NCBI RefSeq assembly: GCF_006716465.1
Contig: NZ_VFPB01000001.1
Coordinates: 326,483-390,482, forward strand
DNA length: 64,000 bases
Origin: Pseudoxanthomonas sp. 3HH-4
GTDB taxonomy: Bacteria > Pseudomonadota > Gammaproteobacteria > Xanthomonadales > Xanthomonadaceae
Reading direction: 5' to 3'
Part shown: in pieces, positions 1 to 11,931 of the stretch
How positions within the stretch are numbered: position 1 is the stretch's first letter
Layout: the number at the start of each line of letters is the position of its first letter
Notes under the pieces: generated by a model
Seen by the model: the letters and a program-made list of their open reading frames with translations, nothing else
Database searches by the model: none
What the model was told of the DNA's origin: nothing
Program-made: the position numbers and the translations under genes

Positions 1-2
1 TG

Positions 3-662
3 GACGCCACGCGCGTGCACACGGAAGCCGGTGCCGGCACCTGCGTCGGTCGCGCCGTGCCGCCGAACGAGGTCCGCATCATCCGCATCGTCGACGCGCC
101 GATCGAGCGCTGGAACGATGTCGAGGTGCTGCCCGATGGTGAGGTCGGCGAGATCACCGTCGCCGGGCCCACGGCCACCGACACCTACTTCCATCGCGAT
201 GCCGCCACGCGCGCGGCGAAGATCCGCGAACTGCTGCCAGACGGCGGCGAGCGCATCGTGCACCGCATGGGCGACGTGGGCTGGTTCGATGGCGAGGGTC
301 GTCTGTGGTTCTGCGGCCGCAAGACGCAGCGTGTGGAAACCGCCGACGGCCCGCTCTACACGGAGCAGGTCGAACCCGTGTTCAACACGCATCCGCAGGT
401 GCGCCGCACCGCACTGGTCGGCGTGGGCGAGGCGGGCCGGCAGCGGCCGGTGCTGTGCTACGAGGTGATGCCCGGCGTGGTCGCCGACCGTGCGCGCATC
501 GAACGCGAGCTACGCGAAATCGGCGCGCGCCATCCGCATACCGCGCGCATCGGTGCGTTCCTGCCGCATCCGGGTTTTCCCGTCGATATCCGCCACAACG
601 CCAAGATCGGCCGGGAGACCCTGGCCGTGTGGGCCGCCACGCAGAAGGAGCACCACGCATGA
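3..662 (+). CDS. oleC: OleC, beta-lactone synthetase (AMP-ligase superfamily), C-terminal part
   Basis: This is the C-terminal ~219 residues of an acyl-adenylate-forming enzyme; the 5' end lies outside the window. Visible are the [20 protein letters not shown] stretch of the ANL hinge region and a late lysine motif ([11 protein letters not shown]) typical of the mobile C-terminal subdomain. OleC converts a beta-hydroxy acid to a beta-lactone in the OleABCD head-to-head hydrocarbon pathway. The stop overlaps the start of oleD by 4 bases (ATGA), so the two are translationally coupled. The ANL fold is clear from motifs; the specific OleC call rests largely on the adjacent oleD. Confidence 0.85.
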   Translation, partial: DATRVHTEAGAGTCVGRAVPPNEVRIIRIVDAPIERWNDVEVLPDGEVGEITVAGPTATDTYFHRDAATRAAKIRELLPDGGERIVHRMGDVGWFDGEGRLWFCGRKTQRVETADGPLYTEQVEPVFNTHPQVRRTALVGVGEAGRQRPVLCYEVMPGVVADRARIERELREIGARHPHTARIGAFLPHPGFPVDIRHNAKIGRETLAVWAATQKEHHA

Positions 663-1660
663 AGATCCTCGTCACCGGCGGTGGTGGATTCCTCGGCCAG
701 GCGCTGTGTCGTGGCCTGGTCGAGCGCGGCTACGAAGTCATCAGCCTCAATCGTGGCTACTACCCGGTGCTGCGCGAACTTGGCGTGGGCCAGGTGCAGG
801 GCGACCTCGCCGACGCGCACGCGGTGCGGCATGCCGCCGACGGCGTCGACGCGGTCTTCCACAACGCGGCCAAGGCCGGCGCCTGGGGCAGCTACAAGAG
901 TTACCACGATGCCAACGTGGTCGGCACGCAGAATGTGCTCGACGCCTGCCGGGCGCACGGCATCGGCAGGCTGGTCTACACCTCCACGCCGAGCGTGACC
1001 CATCGCGCTACCCATCCGGTCGAGGGCGGCACAGCCGACAGCGTGCCGTACGGCGAGGGCTTCAAGGCGCCGTACGCGACCACCAAGACGATCGCCGAGA
1101 AGGCTGTGCTCGCAGCGAACGATACGTCGCTGGCGACGGTGGCGCTGCGGCCGCGCCTGATCTGGGGCCCGGGCGACCACCAGATCCTGCCGCGGCTGGT
1201 GTCGCGCGCGCGCGCTGGTCGCCTGCGCGTCGTCGGCAGCGGCGAGAACCATGTCGACACCACCTACATCGACAACGCCGCACAGGCGCACTTCGATGCC
1301 TTCGATCATCTCGCCCCCGGCGCCGCCTGCGCGGGCAGGGCCTACTTCATTTCCAATGGCGAGCCGTGGCCGATGCGCAAGCTTCTCAACGCGCTGCTGG
1401 AATCAGCCGGCGCGCCACGCGTGGACAAGCACCTCTCGTTCAAGGCCGCTTACCGTGTGGGTGCGGTGTGCGAAACGCTGTGGACGGTGCTGCCGTTGAA
1501 AGGCGAACCGCCGATGACGCGGTTCCTCGCCGAACAGCTGAGCACGGCGCACTGGTACGACATGGCGCCCGCACGTCGCGACTTCGGCTATGTGCCGCGC
1601 GTGTCGATGGAGGAAGGCTTCGAGCACCTGCGCGCCTGGCTGCGCGAGCATCCGTTGTAG
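659..1660 (+). CDS. oleD: OleD, NAD(P)H-dependent 2-alkyl-3-oxoalkanoate reductase
   Basis: A 333-residue extended SDR. The nucleotide-binding [10 protein letters not shown] lies at residues 7-16 and the catalytic YATTK motif near residue 142. In olefin biosynthesis OleD reduces the 2-alkyl-3-ketoacid made by OleA to the beta-hydroxy acid used by OleC. The ATG at 659 is chosen because it overlaps the oleC stop and leads straight into the Rossmann strand (MKILVTGG); an open upstream extension is only the shifted frame of oleC. Its TAG stop lies inside a GTAG-type palindromic repeat. OleA and OleB are not in view. Confidence 0.9.
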   Translation: MKILVTGGGGFLGQALCRGLVERGYEVISLNRGYYPVLRELGVGQVQGDLADAHAVRHAADGVDAVFHNAAKAGAWGSYKSYHDANVVGTQNVLDACRAHGIGRLVYTSTPSVTHRATHPVEGGTADSVPYGEGFKAPYATTKTIAEKAVLAANDTSLATVALRPRLIWGPGDHQILPRLVSRARAGRLRVVGSGENHVDTTYIDNAAQAHFDAFDHLAPGAACAGRAYFISNGEPWPMRKLLNALLESAGAPRVDKHLSFKAAYRVGAVCETLWTVLPLKGEPPMTRFLAEQLSTAHWYDMAPARRDFGYVPRVSMEEGFEHLRAWLREHPL

Positions 1661-1800
1661 GAGGGGCTTCAGCCTGCGCCTCGAACAACTTGTCCCATAC
1701 GCGCCGAAGAGCGCGCCACAGTGCGGCAGGGGAGTGGATGGACCTGATGGCGACGGCAACTCTGAAGGGAGAGAGGTCGGGGCTGAAGCTCCTCCCACGG
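1655..1800. repeat. Inverted pair of GTAG-type palindromic repeats (GGAGGGGCTTCAGCC family)
   Basis: One unit, TTGTAGGAGGGGCTTCAGCC, starts at 1655 and an inverted relative (GGGGCTGAAGCTCCTCCCAC) ends at 1800. Together they can fold into a long hairpin with a loop of about 95 bases. The same family recurs at 22939-23003 and 52567-52653. The first unit contributes the stop codon of oleD. The rest of the stretch between oleD and the next gene (1661-1946) shows no other gene. Confidence 0.75.
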
Positions 1801-1946
1801 ACCGCCCGGCCTTCACACTCGAATCACGACGCTGAAGGCTGTCCATATCGCGCAGAGCGACACTCACGCAACCGTGACTCCCCGCGTTCCAGCATGACGC
1901 ACGCCACTAACGGCTGCATCGCTGGCCACAGCCCAAAGGAGTTTCC

Positions 1947-2105
1947 ATGCTGCGCTACGCCATCATTTTCTTCGTCATCGCCCTCATCGCCGCCGTACTG
2001 GGTTTCAGCGGCATCGCGGGTGCCGCCACCAACATCGCGTGGGTGCTGTTCGTCGTTTTCGTGATCCTGGCGATCATCTCGCTGCTGCGCGGCAAGCGCG
2101 TCTGA
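1947..2105 (+). CDS. DUF1328 small membrane protein
   Basis: A 52-residue hydrophobic protein beginning [20 protein letters not shown] and ending LLRGKRV, with two predicted membrane helices separated by a short GIAGAATN loop. This matches the DUF1328/YtjA family of small inner-membrane peptides, whose function is unknown. A strong ribosome binding site (AAAGGAG) sits 6 bases before the ATG. It stands alone between the ole genes and ubiJ. Family assignment comes from recognising the sequence pattern and size. Confidence 0.85.
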   Translation: MLRYAIIFFVIALIAAVLGFSGIAGAATNIAWVLFVVFVILAIISLLRGKRV

Positions 2106-2221
2106 CGCATCACCGTCTCTCTCCGCCGGGACGGCAGGACGCCGTCGAGCCCGCCCGAAGCCCGCACGATGCGGGCGCACGGGCGGGCGGGGCGTACAGG
2201 CTTTGCCGCTAGAATGGCGGA

Positions 2222-2863
2222 ATGGACCTGTCTCCGTTCGATGCCTTGAAACCCCTCGCTGGTCGCGCGCTGGAAACTGCGCTCAACCAGGCGATCGCGC
2301 TGGATCCCGACACCTCGGCCGCGCTGCGTCTTCTCGAAGGCCGCCGCATCCAACTGGTGGTCGATGCACCACCTCTGGCGATGGATGTCATGGTCGGGGG
2401 TGGTCGGCTTCAGGTGGGGCCCGCAAGCGAAGTGATCGAAGCCGATCTCGCCGTGCGCAGCACGCTCGGCGGCCTGCTGGGACAACTGCCGTTCTTCCGT
2501 CGCGACCACGCTACGCCGGTCGGCAAGGTCAAGGTATCCGGCGATGCCGACCTCGCCCGTCGCCTGCAGACGCTGGCCACGCGTTTCGATCCCGATTGGT
2601 CGCTGCCCTTCGCCCGGGTGTTCGGTGACGTGATTGGCGTGCAGGTGGCGAATGCCGTGCGTGCCGGCCTGCAACAGGCCCGCATCGCGGCGGGCAATCT
2701 CGCCGAAAGTGCAGCCGACTATGTCACCGAGGAATCGCGCGACGTGGTCGGCCGCGAGGAACTCAATGCCTTCCATGACGATGTCGATGCGATCCGCGAC
2801 GATGTCGAGCGTATCGCCGTGCGCATCGGCCGCCTCGCTGCACGCGTGGAGCATCGCGCATGA
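2222..2863 (+). CDS. ubiJ: UbiJ, SCP2-domain ubiquinone biosynthesis accessory factor
   Basis: A 213-residue protein with an N-terminal SCP2 lipid-binding domain (about residues 15-115) and a C-terminal amphipathic helical segment, the layout of UbiJ. UbiJ helps organise the soluble ubiquinone-synthesis complex and binds lipid intermediates. Placement directly before ubiB, with a 4-base ATGA overlap, supports the call; in many proteobacteria ubiE-ubiJ-ubiB are adjacent. I see no ubiE here. There is no clear Shine-Dalgarno, but a TAGAAT box at 2210-2215 lies just before the ATG, so the transcript may be leaderless or nearly so (inference). Confidence 0.88.
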   Translation: MDLSPFDALKPLAGRALETALNQAIALDPDTSAALRLLEGRRIQLVVDAPPLAMDVMVGGGRLQVGPASEVIEADLAVRSTLGGLLGQLPFFRRDHATPVGKVKVSGDADLARRLQTLATRFDPDWSLPFARVFGDVIGVQVANAVRAGLQQARIAAGNLAESAADYVTEESRDVVGREELNAFHDDVDAIRDDVERIAVRIGRLAARVEHRA

Positions 2864-4512
2864 AGTCGGTATTGCGGGCCAGCCGCATCGGTCGGGTGCT
2901 GCTCCGCTATCGCCTTGACGACCTGTTGGATGGCACGCCAGTCGAGCGCTGGCTGAAGCTGGCTCGCCCTTTCGTCCCGCGCGCGTCGGCCGAGATCGCC
3001 GCGCAGCCGCGTGGCGTTCGCTTGCGGCTGGCGTTGCAGGAACTGGGCCCGATCTTCGTCAAGTTCGGCCAGATCCTGTCAACCCGTCGTGACCTGATTC
3101 CGCCCGACATTGCCGAGGAACTGACGCTGTTGCAGGACCGCGTCGCGCCGTTCGATGGCGACGTCGCGCGTGCGCTTGTGGAACAGGAGCTGGGGCGTCC
3201 GATCATCGAAGCCTTCGAGCAGTTCGACACCACGCCGCTGGCCTCTGCGTCCATCGCACAGGTGCACGCGGCCGCGCTGCCCGGCGGGCGCGAAGTGGTA
3301 GTGAAAGTGCTGCGCCCCGATATCCGCAAGCAGATCGCCGGCGACATCGCGCTGCTGGAGAGTGTCGCCGCCATCGTCGACCGCGCGCACCCCAACGCCG
3401 ACAAGATCCGCCCGCGCGAGATCGTCGCCGAGATCGAGAACACGCTGGCGGCCGAGCTCGACCTGCAGCGCGAGGCCGGCAACGCCAGCCTGCTGCGGCG
3501 CAACTGGGCCGAGTCGCCCGACCTGTACGTGCCCGAGGTGATCTGGTCGCACACGGCCGAGCGCGCGATGACCATGGAGCGCGTGCGCGGGATCCCGTCC
3601 GACGACATCGTCGCGCTCGACGCCGCCGGCATCGACCGCAAAGCGCTCGCTGCCAAGGGCGTGCGCGTGTTCTACCAACAGGTGTTCCGCGACAACTTCT
3701 TCCACGCCGACGCGCACGCCGGCAACATCTGGGTGGACCCGGAGCGGAAGACCGATCCGCGCTTCATCGCGCTGGATTTCGGCATCATGGGCCAGCTCTC
3801 GCGCGACGACCAGTACTGGCTCGCCGAGAACTTCATGGCGATCTTCAACCGCGACTACCGTCGCATCGCCGAACTGCACGTGCAGGCGGGATGGATGCCG
3901 GCGCACATCCGAATCGACGAACTGGAGGCCGCCGCGCGCGCGGTGTGCGAGCCCTATTTCACCCGCCCACTCAGCGAAATTTCGCTGGCCGAAGTGTTGG
4001 CCAAGCTGTTCCGCACCGCGCAGCGCTACGAACTGACGTTGCAGCCGCAGTTGATCCTGCTGCAGAAGACCCTGCTCAACATCGAGGGCGTGGGCCGGCA
4101 GCTGGACCCGCAGATCGATATCTGGGCGGTGGCGCGGCCGGTGCTGGAACGCATCCTGATGGAGCGCTACAGCCCGCAGCGCGCCGCGCAGGAGTTCCGC
4201 AAGCGCCTGCCCGAGATCATGACCCACGCGCCGGACATGCCCCGCCTGGTGCATGCATGGCTGAGCCAGCAGGTGGAAGGCCGGCACGAGCTGGCGATGC
4301 GTTCCAAGGACCTCACCGAACTGACCCAGACGATGAAGGGCCTGCAGCGCCGCGTCGTCGCCGCGATCCTTGGCGTGGGGCTGTTGATCATCGCCGCTGT
4401 GCTCTACGCGCTGGAAGCCGGCGGGCCACGTTTGTTTGACGTGCCTGCCGCCGCATGGATTGCCGGCATCGGTGGCCTGTGGGCGTTACTTGCGGCGTGG
4501 CCGCGGCGCTGA
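2860..4512 (+). CDS. ubiB: UbiB, ABC1/ADCK-family atypical kinase/ATPase for ubiquinone synthesis
   Basis: A 550-residue protein of normal UbiB length. The family KxGQ motif appears as [17 protein letters not shown] (about residues 66-82) and the alanine-rich nucleotide loop as [17 protein letters not shown] (about 127-143). A kinase-like core with HADAHAGN and DFGIMG follows, and two C-terminal membrane helices (about 490-512 and 525-545) anchor it in the inner membrane. UbiB family members are ATPases thought to help extract or deliver lipid intermediates to the Ubi complex. It overlaps ubiJ by 4 bases. Confidence 0.95.
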   Translation: MKSVLRASRIGRVLLRYRLDDLLDGTPVERWLKLARPFVPRASAEIAAQPRGVRLRLALQELGPIFVKFGQILSTRRDLIPPDIAEELTLLQDRVAPFDGDVARALVEQELGRPIIEAFEQFDTTPLASASIAQVHAAALPGGREVVVKVLRPDIRKQIAGDIALLESVAAIVDRAHPNADKIRPREIVAEIENTLAAELDLQREAGNASLLRRNWAESPDLYVPEVIWSHTAERAMTMERVRGIPSDDIVALDAAGIDRKALAAKGVRVFYQQVFRDNFFHADAHAGNIWVDPERKTDPRFIALDFGIMGQLSRDDQYWLAENFMAIFNRDYRRIAELHVQAGWMPAHIRIDELEAAARAVCEPYFTRPLSEISLAEVLAKLFRTAQRYELTLQPQLILLQKTLLNIEGVGRQLDPQIDIWAVARPVLERILMERYSPQRAAQEFRKRLPEIMTHAPDMPRLVHAWLSQQVEGRHELAMRSKDLTELTQTMKGLQRRVVAAILGVGLLIIAAVLYALEAGGPRLFDVPAAAWIAGIGGLWALLAAWPRR

Positions 4513-4513
4513 T

Positions 4514-4831
4514 ATGGAAGACTTCGCGCAAGCGCGGTTGCGTATCAGCATCACCGGAATCGCAGACGAAGAATTTCCCGGCAGGATCGAGTTCCATATC
4601 GACGAGGCGTCAGGGCGTCGGCATCGAGGCATCGAGAAGATGCCGGTCGTTGGTTATGCGAACCAGGCGTTTCCCTGCGATGGATGGATTGCCTGCCACG
4701 TGCTCGGGCACTTGGATAGCGATGGCCGTCGATGCCTGGAGGTCGATACCTCGCCCTGGCACGTCGAGACGGACGAGGGCGTCTACCGCTTTGTCGTCGA
4801 CGCATCGAATGTGAACGAAGCGCAGTCCTGA
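4514..4831 (+). CDS. Hypothetical protein following ubiB
   Basis: A 105-residue protein (MEDFAQARLRISITGIADEE...) that I do not recognise. It begins one base after the ubiB stop, so it is probably co-transcribed. It is soluble-looking and acidic, has no signal peptide or membrane helix, and the alternating hydrophobic pattern suggests mostly beta strands. Two isolated cysteines (FPCDGWIACHV and RRCLEV) show no metal-site spacing. An open frame extends upstream inside ubiB, but the ATG at 4514 is the natural start. No function is proposed. Confidence 0.6.
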   Translation: MEDFAQARLRISITGIADEEFPGRIEFHIDEASGRRHRGIEKMPVVGYANQAFPCDGWIACHVLGHLDSDGRRCLEVDTSPWHVETDEGVYRFVVDASNVNEAQS

Positions 4832-4834
4832 GCC

Positions 4835-5233
4835 TCACGTATCCGCACGCGTGGCGCGCCGACCTCCCCATGCCAACCACCAGCCCAGCCACACCTGCAC
4901 GGGCAAGGTCAGCAGGCAGGCGGGGGTGAACCAGCGCGGGAAGTCTTCCCAAGCGAGCCAGACCAGGGCCACGCCGAGGGTCAGGTACAACGCGAGGAAC
5001 ACCCAGGCGTGCACGGTCTTCGCGACTGCCGCCACACCGACCATCAGCATGCTGCCGGCCACGCCGGCCATGACGACCCACAGCAGGTCGTAGGCCAACC
5101 GCGCGTCACCGCCGGGAGGCAGGCGCAGCGCCGCTGCAAGTTCACCGCCGATCTGGTTGACCAGAGGCAACGCGTAGAGCGACATGACGCACGCCGCCAC
5201 GCTGCGTAACACGACAACCATGCGGCGGAGCAT
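4835..5233 (-). CDS. Small multi-pass membrane protein of unknown function
   Basis: A 132-residue hydrophobic protein starting MLRRMVVVLRSVAACVMSLY. It has about four membrane helices: the N-terminal segment, LAYDLLWVVMAGVAGSMLMVG, the segment after KTVHAWVF, and the C-terminal TLPVQVWLGWWLAWG. The start at 5233 is preferred because GGAAGTG lies just upstream; a longer open frame to 5299 has no better signal. It converges with the preceding unknown gene with only 3 bases between stops. I cannot place it in a named family. Confidence 0.65.
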   Translation of the reverse strand: MLRRMVVVLRSVAACVMSLYALPLVNQIGGELAAALRLPPGGDARLAYDLLWVVMAGVAGSMLMVGVAAVAKTVHAWVFLALYLTLGVALVWLAWEDFPRWFTPACLLTLPVQVWLGWWLAWGGRRATRADT

Positions 5234-5367
5234 GAGTGCACTTCCATGAACAGGTGAGGCATTGGAGCACATCGACCACGCACGTTGACACGATGGCAAC
5301 GATTCCTTCGCATGTCGTGCGCGTGGCGCACGCTACCGTGGTACTTCATTCATACGGGAGCCTTTCC

Positions 5368-5934
5368 ATGAGCCACCTGACGGGAAAACGCGTCGCCATC
5401 CTCGCCACCGACGGCTTCGAGCAATCCGAGTTGACCGAACCGATGCGCGTACTGCAGTCGCACCACGCGCAGGTCGACATCGTCTCGCTCGATGGCGGAC
5501 GCATCCAGGGCTTCAAGCACTTCGACAAGGGCGACCAGGTGGACGTGGATCATGTGCTGTCCGAAGTCTCCGCCAAGGACTACGACGCGCTCGTCATTCC
5601 CGGGGGACTGTTCAATCCGGACGCCCTGCGCGTGGACGACCAAGCGCTGGCCTTCACCCGCGGCTTCTTCGAAGCCGGCAAACCGGTCGGCGCGATCTGC
5701 CACGGCCCGTGGGTGCTGGCCAATGCCGACGTGCTTCGCGGGCGCACCGTCACCTCGGTGCCCAACATCCGCAAGGACTTGGAGAATGCAGGTGCGAACT
5801 GGAAAGACGAAGAAGTCATCGTTGACAAGGGCCTCGTCACCAGCCGCACACCGAAGGATCTGCCTGCGTTTTGCGCCAAGCTGGTGGAGGAGATCGCCGA
5901 GGGCAAGCATGAAGAGCAGCGGCGCTCAGCGTAA
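5368..5934 (+). CDS. PfpI/DJ-1-family type 1 glutamine amidotransferase-like protein
   Basis: A 188-residue class I GATase-like protein. The nucleophile elbow is GAICHGPW (cysteine near residue 112), and the N-terminal strand KRVAILATDGFEQSEL contains the conserved acidic residue of the PfpI family. Members are described as stress-linked glyoxalase/deglycase or general stress proteins (YhbO, PfpI, DJ-1); the substrate cannot be read from sequence. The ATG at 5368 is chosen because a GGGAG motif sits 8 bases upstream and the protein then starts at the usual family position. Confidence 0.9.
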   Translation: MSHLTGKRVAILATDGFEQSELTEPMRVLQSHHAQVDIVSLDGGRIQGFKHFDKGDQVDVDHVLSEVSAKDYDALVIPGGLFNPDALRVDDQALAFTRGFFEAGKPVGAICHGPWVLANADVLRGRTVTSVPNIRKDLENAGANWKDEEVIVDKGLVTSRTPKDLPAFCAKLVEEIAEGKHEEQRRSA

Positions 5935-5968
5935 GCCGGAGATCGCAAGCCGGAGATCGCGTCGCCGC

Positions 5969-6382
5969 TCAGCGCGGCGACGCCGGGCTTTCCGTTGCAT
6001 CGTCGCTGGGCGCGCATTGCGATAGCGGCAATGGGCCATACACCTTGAAGGTGCCGGCAAAGCCGCCTTGTTCGATCACGTAGACCGCACGTGCATCGGT
6101 ATCGACATGGAGGAACTGTTGGTAACCGTCCGCAACCATGCCGGTATCGGAGAGCGGTGTTCCCAACGTGTGATGCAACCCCGCGGGTGGCGACGCCATC
6201 ACCGGCCACGCTTGCTGTACGCCGTAGGGGCCGACGAAAGATCTGAGGCGGCGGGCAACGCAGGCAGTAACGGGATCCGCGGCATGCGCATGCGTGCCCG
6301 TGTCTACGGTGAGGGTCACGGCCGGTGGAGGCTGGCCCGGCGTGGCAGTGGCCAATATCACGATCAGGGCTGTCGCAGGCAT
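5969..6382 (-). CDS. Hypothetical exported protein
   Basis: A 137-residue protein starting MPATALIVILATATPG, a short hydrophobic N-terminus consistent with a signal peptide, although it lacks a classic n-region charge. The rest is polar, with a VYVIEQGGFAGTFKVYGPLP stretch near the C-terminus and two cysteines (TACVARR, SQCAPSD) that could form a disulfide. A ribosome binding site (AAGGAA) precedes the start. It is divergent from the nuclease-fold gene at 6519. I do not recognise the family. Confidence 0.55.
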   Translation of the reverse strand: MPATALIVILATATPGQPPPAVTLTVDTGTHAHAADPVTACVARRLRSFVGPYGVQQAWPVMASPPAGLHHTLGTPLSDTGMVADGYQQFLHVDTDARAVYVIEQGGFAGTFKVYGPLPLSQCAPSDDATESPASPR

Positions 6383-6518
6383 GGAGTTTCCTTTTCCGAT
6401 TCCGACGACAGTCTTGCATGAGTCCACGTCGTGGATGGAGACAGGCCCCTCCTGTGTTCTTTCGCTGTTCAATGGCCGCGTGCGCGACAATGGTGGTCCC
6501 GCCATCGTGGAGTCGCCC

Positions 6519-7352
6519 ATGAGTCGTTGGAGTCTGGTATTGACAAGCCTGCTGGGCCTCGCGTCGATGCAGGCACACGCAACCGATCAGCTCTCCATCA
6601 TGAGCTTCAACATCCGCCTGCCGGCGGAGAGCGACGGCGTGGATTACTGGGAGACGCGCAAGCCGCTGGCGGTACGCATGCTGCGCGAGGAGGCGCCGGA
6701 CGTGATCGGCATGCAGGAACTGGTGAAGGCGCAGGCCGATTACCTCGCGAGCGAGCTGCCGCAGTACGCCTGGTTCGGACGTGGGCGCGAGGCCGATGGC
6801 GGTGGCGAACACATGGGTGTGTTCTACCGCAGGGATCGCTTGAAGGTGGTCGAATCCGGCGACTTCTGGCTCTCCGACACGCCCGACGTGCCTGGCAGCG
6901 TCACCTGGAACCACCCTCATCCCCGGATGGTGTCCTGGGCGCTGTTCGAACGCCGCAGCGATCGCAAGCGTTTCTATCTGTTCAACACGCACCTGCCGTA
7001 CCGCGACCAGGACGAGGCCGCGCGCGTGAAAGGGGCAAATGCCATCGCGCGGCACCTGGCTGCGCTGCCGGACGGTGTGCCGGTGGTGCTGACCGGCGAT
7101 TTCAACACCACGCCCGACAGCGAAGTGCATGCCGTGCTGGCGCGCACGCTGAAGGATGCGTGGACGACGGCGCCGCGCGTGGAGGGCATGGATGCCACAT
7201 TCCACGGGTTTACCGGAAAGGCGGACCGCCGTATCGACTGGATCCTAGTCCGCGGCGTGCAACTGGAGTCGATCACCTCGGTGACTACGCGCTGGAACAA
7301 CCGCTATCCGTCCGATCACTTCCCGCTGGTGATGACGCTGCGTCTGCCGTAG
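6519..7352 (+). CDS. Secreted endonuclease/exonuclease/phosphatase (EEP) family protein
   Basis: A 277-residue protein with an N-terminal signal peptide (MSRWSLVLTSLLGLASMQAHA). EEP-fold motifs appear in order: SFNIRL, GMQE (metal-binding Glu), NTHLPY, GDFNTTP, DWILVRG and C-terminal SDHFPL (catalytic His). Members hydrolyse phosphodiester bonds in nucleic acids, sphingomyelin or phosphoinositides; being exported, this one acts outside the cytoplasm, but the substrate cannot be told. The ATG at 6519 is preferred over earlier in-frame starts because it begins the signal peptide. Confidence 0.88.
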   Translation: MSRWSLVLTSLLGLASMQAHATDQLSIMSFNIRLPAESDGVDYWETRKPLAVRMLREEAPDVIGMQELVKAQADYLASELPQYAWFGRGREADGGGEHMGVFYRRDRLKVVESGDFWLSDTPDVPGSVTWNHPHPRMVSWALFERRSDRKRFYLFNTHLPYRDQDEAARVKGANAIARHLAALPDGVPVVLTGDFNTTPDSEVHAVLARTLKDAWTTAPRVEGMDATFHGFTGKADRRIDWILVRGVQLESITSVTTRWNNRYPSDHFPLVMTLRLP

Positions 7353-7417
7353 CGCGTGCCTCTCCCTTCTTCCCGCGCACAGGGGGAGGAGAGCGATCAC
7401 CGGGTCCTGGAAACGAG

Positions 7418-7439
7418 AACGGCCCCTTGCGGGGCCGTT
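7418..7439. terminator. Hairpin terminator between converging genes
   Basis: Perfect 9-bp stem AACGGCCCC / GGGGCCGTT with a TTGC loop. It lies between the EEP gene (+) and the M16 peptidase gene (-), whose stops face each other. The T-rich tail is imperfect on both sides (best on the minus strand), so it may serve both genes. Confidence 0.6.
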
Positions 7440-7457
7440 CCGTGCGGATCATGCGGT

Positions 7458-10241
<2,784 letters not shown>

Positions 10242-10323
10242 CCACAATCCTCCATCAGGGCCGCGTGCGTCCATCGCGTGCGGCGAACCCCGAGTTTCGC
10301 AGATTTGGAAGGCACGCAGATTC

Positions 10324-11052
10324 ATGGATTACGGTGAGACGAAGGCGGGCGACGGCGCAGTGCCCGTGCTGTATGCGGATGCGCATATCGCGGTGGTCGA
10401 CAAACCCGCAGGTGTGATGGCGCACGACAGCAAGCTGGCCGGTGGGGAAACGGATTTCGTCGCCGACCGGCTGCGCGTGCAGTTCGGCCGCCCCATCTTC
10501 CTGATCCACCGGCTGGACCGTGCCACCAGCGGTTGCCTGTTGGTGGCATTCGACCGCGAGAGCGCCTCGACGCTGGGCAAGGTGTTGATGTCGCGCGAGG
10601 TGGAGAAGGATTACCTCGCGGTGTGCCGTGGCTGGCCGGAACCGGATTTCATCGTCGATCATCCGCTCGATGGCGGCCCGGGCAAGCCGGAAAAGAAGCC
10701 GTCGGTGACGCGTTTCGTGCGCCTGGCGAAGGGCGAACTGTCGTTGCCGTCGGGAGGCTTCGAGACCTCGCGCTATGCGCTGCTGCGATGCCAGCCGGAG
10801 ACCGGCCGCTTCCGCCAGATCCGCCGGCACCTGAAGCACGCCTTCCATCACCTGATCGGCGACACCAGCCACGGCGATGGGCGGCACAACCGCCACTTCC
10901 GCATGCAGGGCGTGCACCGCATGCTGCTGCACGCGGTGCGGTTGTCGTTCCCGCACCCGGCCACCGGCGAAAGGATCGAGGCCGTGGCGCCGCTGGATGC
11001 GGAGTTCCGCAAGGCATTTGCCCTGTTCGGGTGGGAAGCCGATCTGCGGTGA
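10324..11052 (+). CDS. truC: TruC-like tRNA pseudouridine synthase
   Basis: A 242-residue RluA/RsuA-superfamily pseudouridine synthase. The catalytic signature IHRLDRATSG (Asp near residue 64) is intact, and the C-terminal half has GRFRQIRRHLKHAFHHLIGD, typical of TruC, which modifies U65 in tRNAs. Length matches TruC (about 240-260). The N-terminal VLYADAHIAVVDKPAG is the usual first strand. The ATG at 10324 is the first in a frame where the upstream sequence is antisense to the M16 gene. It could instead be another RluA-type enzyme. Confidence 0.87.
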   Translation: MDYGETKAGDGAVPVLYADAHIAVVDKPAGVMAHDSKLAGGETDFVADRLRVQFGRPIFLIHRLDRATSGCLLVAFDRESASTLGKVLMSREVEKDYLAVCRGWPEPDFIVDHPLDGGPGKPEKKPSVTRFVRLAKGELSLPSGGFETSRYALLRCQPETGRFRQIRRHLKHAFHHLIGDTSHGDGRHNRHFRMQGVHRMLLHAVRLSFPHPATGERIEAVAPLDAEFRKAFALFGWEADLR

Positions 11053-11151
11053 TGCGGTAACGCCTTGATGCGTCAGGCATGCGGCATTTGTCCGATGACG
11101 CTGCAGCGCGCGATCGCGAAGGTGGGGCTCCCTTCCCCGGAGCGCGTCGCC

Positions 11152-11931
11152 ATGTCCTCTCTCCGCATCTACGACCTGCCCACGCGGGTCTTCCACTGGA
11201 CCTTCGCCGGCCTGTTCGTCGCCGCGTACACCATCGGCAGTACGGTCGACGACGCGCCGCCGCGGTTCGTGCTGCACATGCTGGCCGGCGGCCTGCTGGC
11301 GGCGGCGGTGCTGCTGCGCTTGGTGTGGGGGGTGGCGGGAACGCGTCACGCCCGGTTGTCGGATTTCAGCCTGAGCCCTGCCGCGCTGGTGGGCTACCTG
11401 CGTGGCGTGCTGTCCGGCCAGGCGCGGACGTGGGCGGGGCACAATCCCGCGTCCAGTTGGGCTGCGCTGGTGATGATGGGGCTGGGCCTGGGCATGGCGG
11501 CCACCGGACTGGTGATGGTCGCGGGCGTGGCACCGCACGCGGTCGAGGAGGTCCACGAGGTGCTCGCCAACGCCTTCCTGGCCGTGGCGCTGCTGCACGT
11601 GGCCGGCGTGCTGGTGCATGTACTGCGACACCGCGACGCGCTTCCGTTGAGCATGGTGACCGGGCGCAAGCGCGGCATTCCCGCCGGAGAGACCGATGTG
11701 CGCCCGCACATGGGGGTGGCGATGGCGTTCGTCGCGGTGCTGGTGGCGGTGGGCGCAGGCGTTGCGAGTCGGTACGATGCCGGCCGTGGCCAGGTCACGC
11801 TATTCGGCCAGACGCTGATGCTCCGCGAGGCGGACGAGGGGTCCGGGGAACGGAGTGGGGCCGACGACGAGCAGGCCGAACATGAAGCGCATGCGCGCGA
11901 GGAGCGGGCCGAGGATGTCCCCCACGGTTGA
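11152..11931 (+). CDS. b-type cytochrome (cytochrome b561 / Ni-Fe hydrogenase-type) with charged tail
   Basis: A 259-residue integral membrane protein with four helices in the first ~180 residues, plus one near residue 190-205. Candidate heme ligands are the His in RVFHW (15), HMLAGG (43), the His of EEVHEVL, and ALLHVAGVLVH. LSMVTGRKRG is characteristic of the cytochrome b/b6 domain family. The last ~40 residues are highly charged (Glu/Arg/Asp/His) and unusual. The ATG at 11152 starts the family pattern SSLRIYDLPTRVFHW. Its 3' end overlaps the next regulator gene by 17 bases. Probable role: electron transfer in the inner membrane. Confidence 0.82.
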   Translation: MSSLRIYDLPTRVFHWTFAGLFVAAYTIGSTVDDAPPRFVLHMLAGGLLAAAVLLRLVWGVAGTRHARLSDFSLSPAALVGYLRGVLSGQARTWAGHNPASSWAALVMMGLGLGMAATGLVMVAGVAPHAVEEVHEVLANAFLAVALLHVAGVLVHVLRHRDALPLSMVTGRKRGIPAGETDVRPHMGVAMAFVAVLVAVGAGVASRYDAGRGQVTLFGQTLMLREADEGSGERSGADDEQAEHEAHAREERAEDVPHG

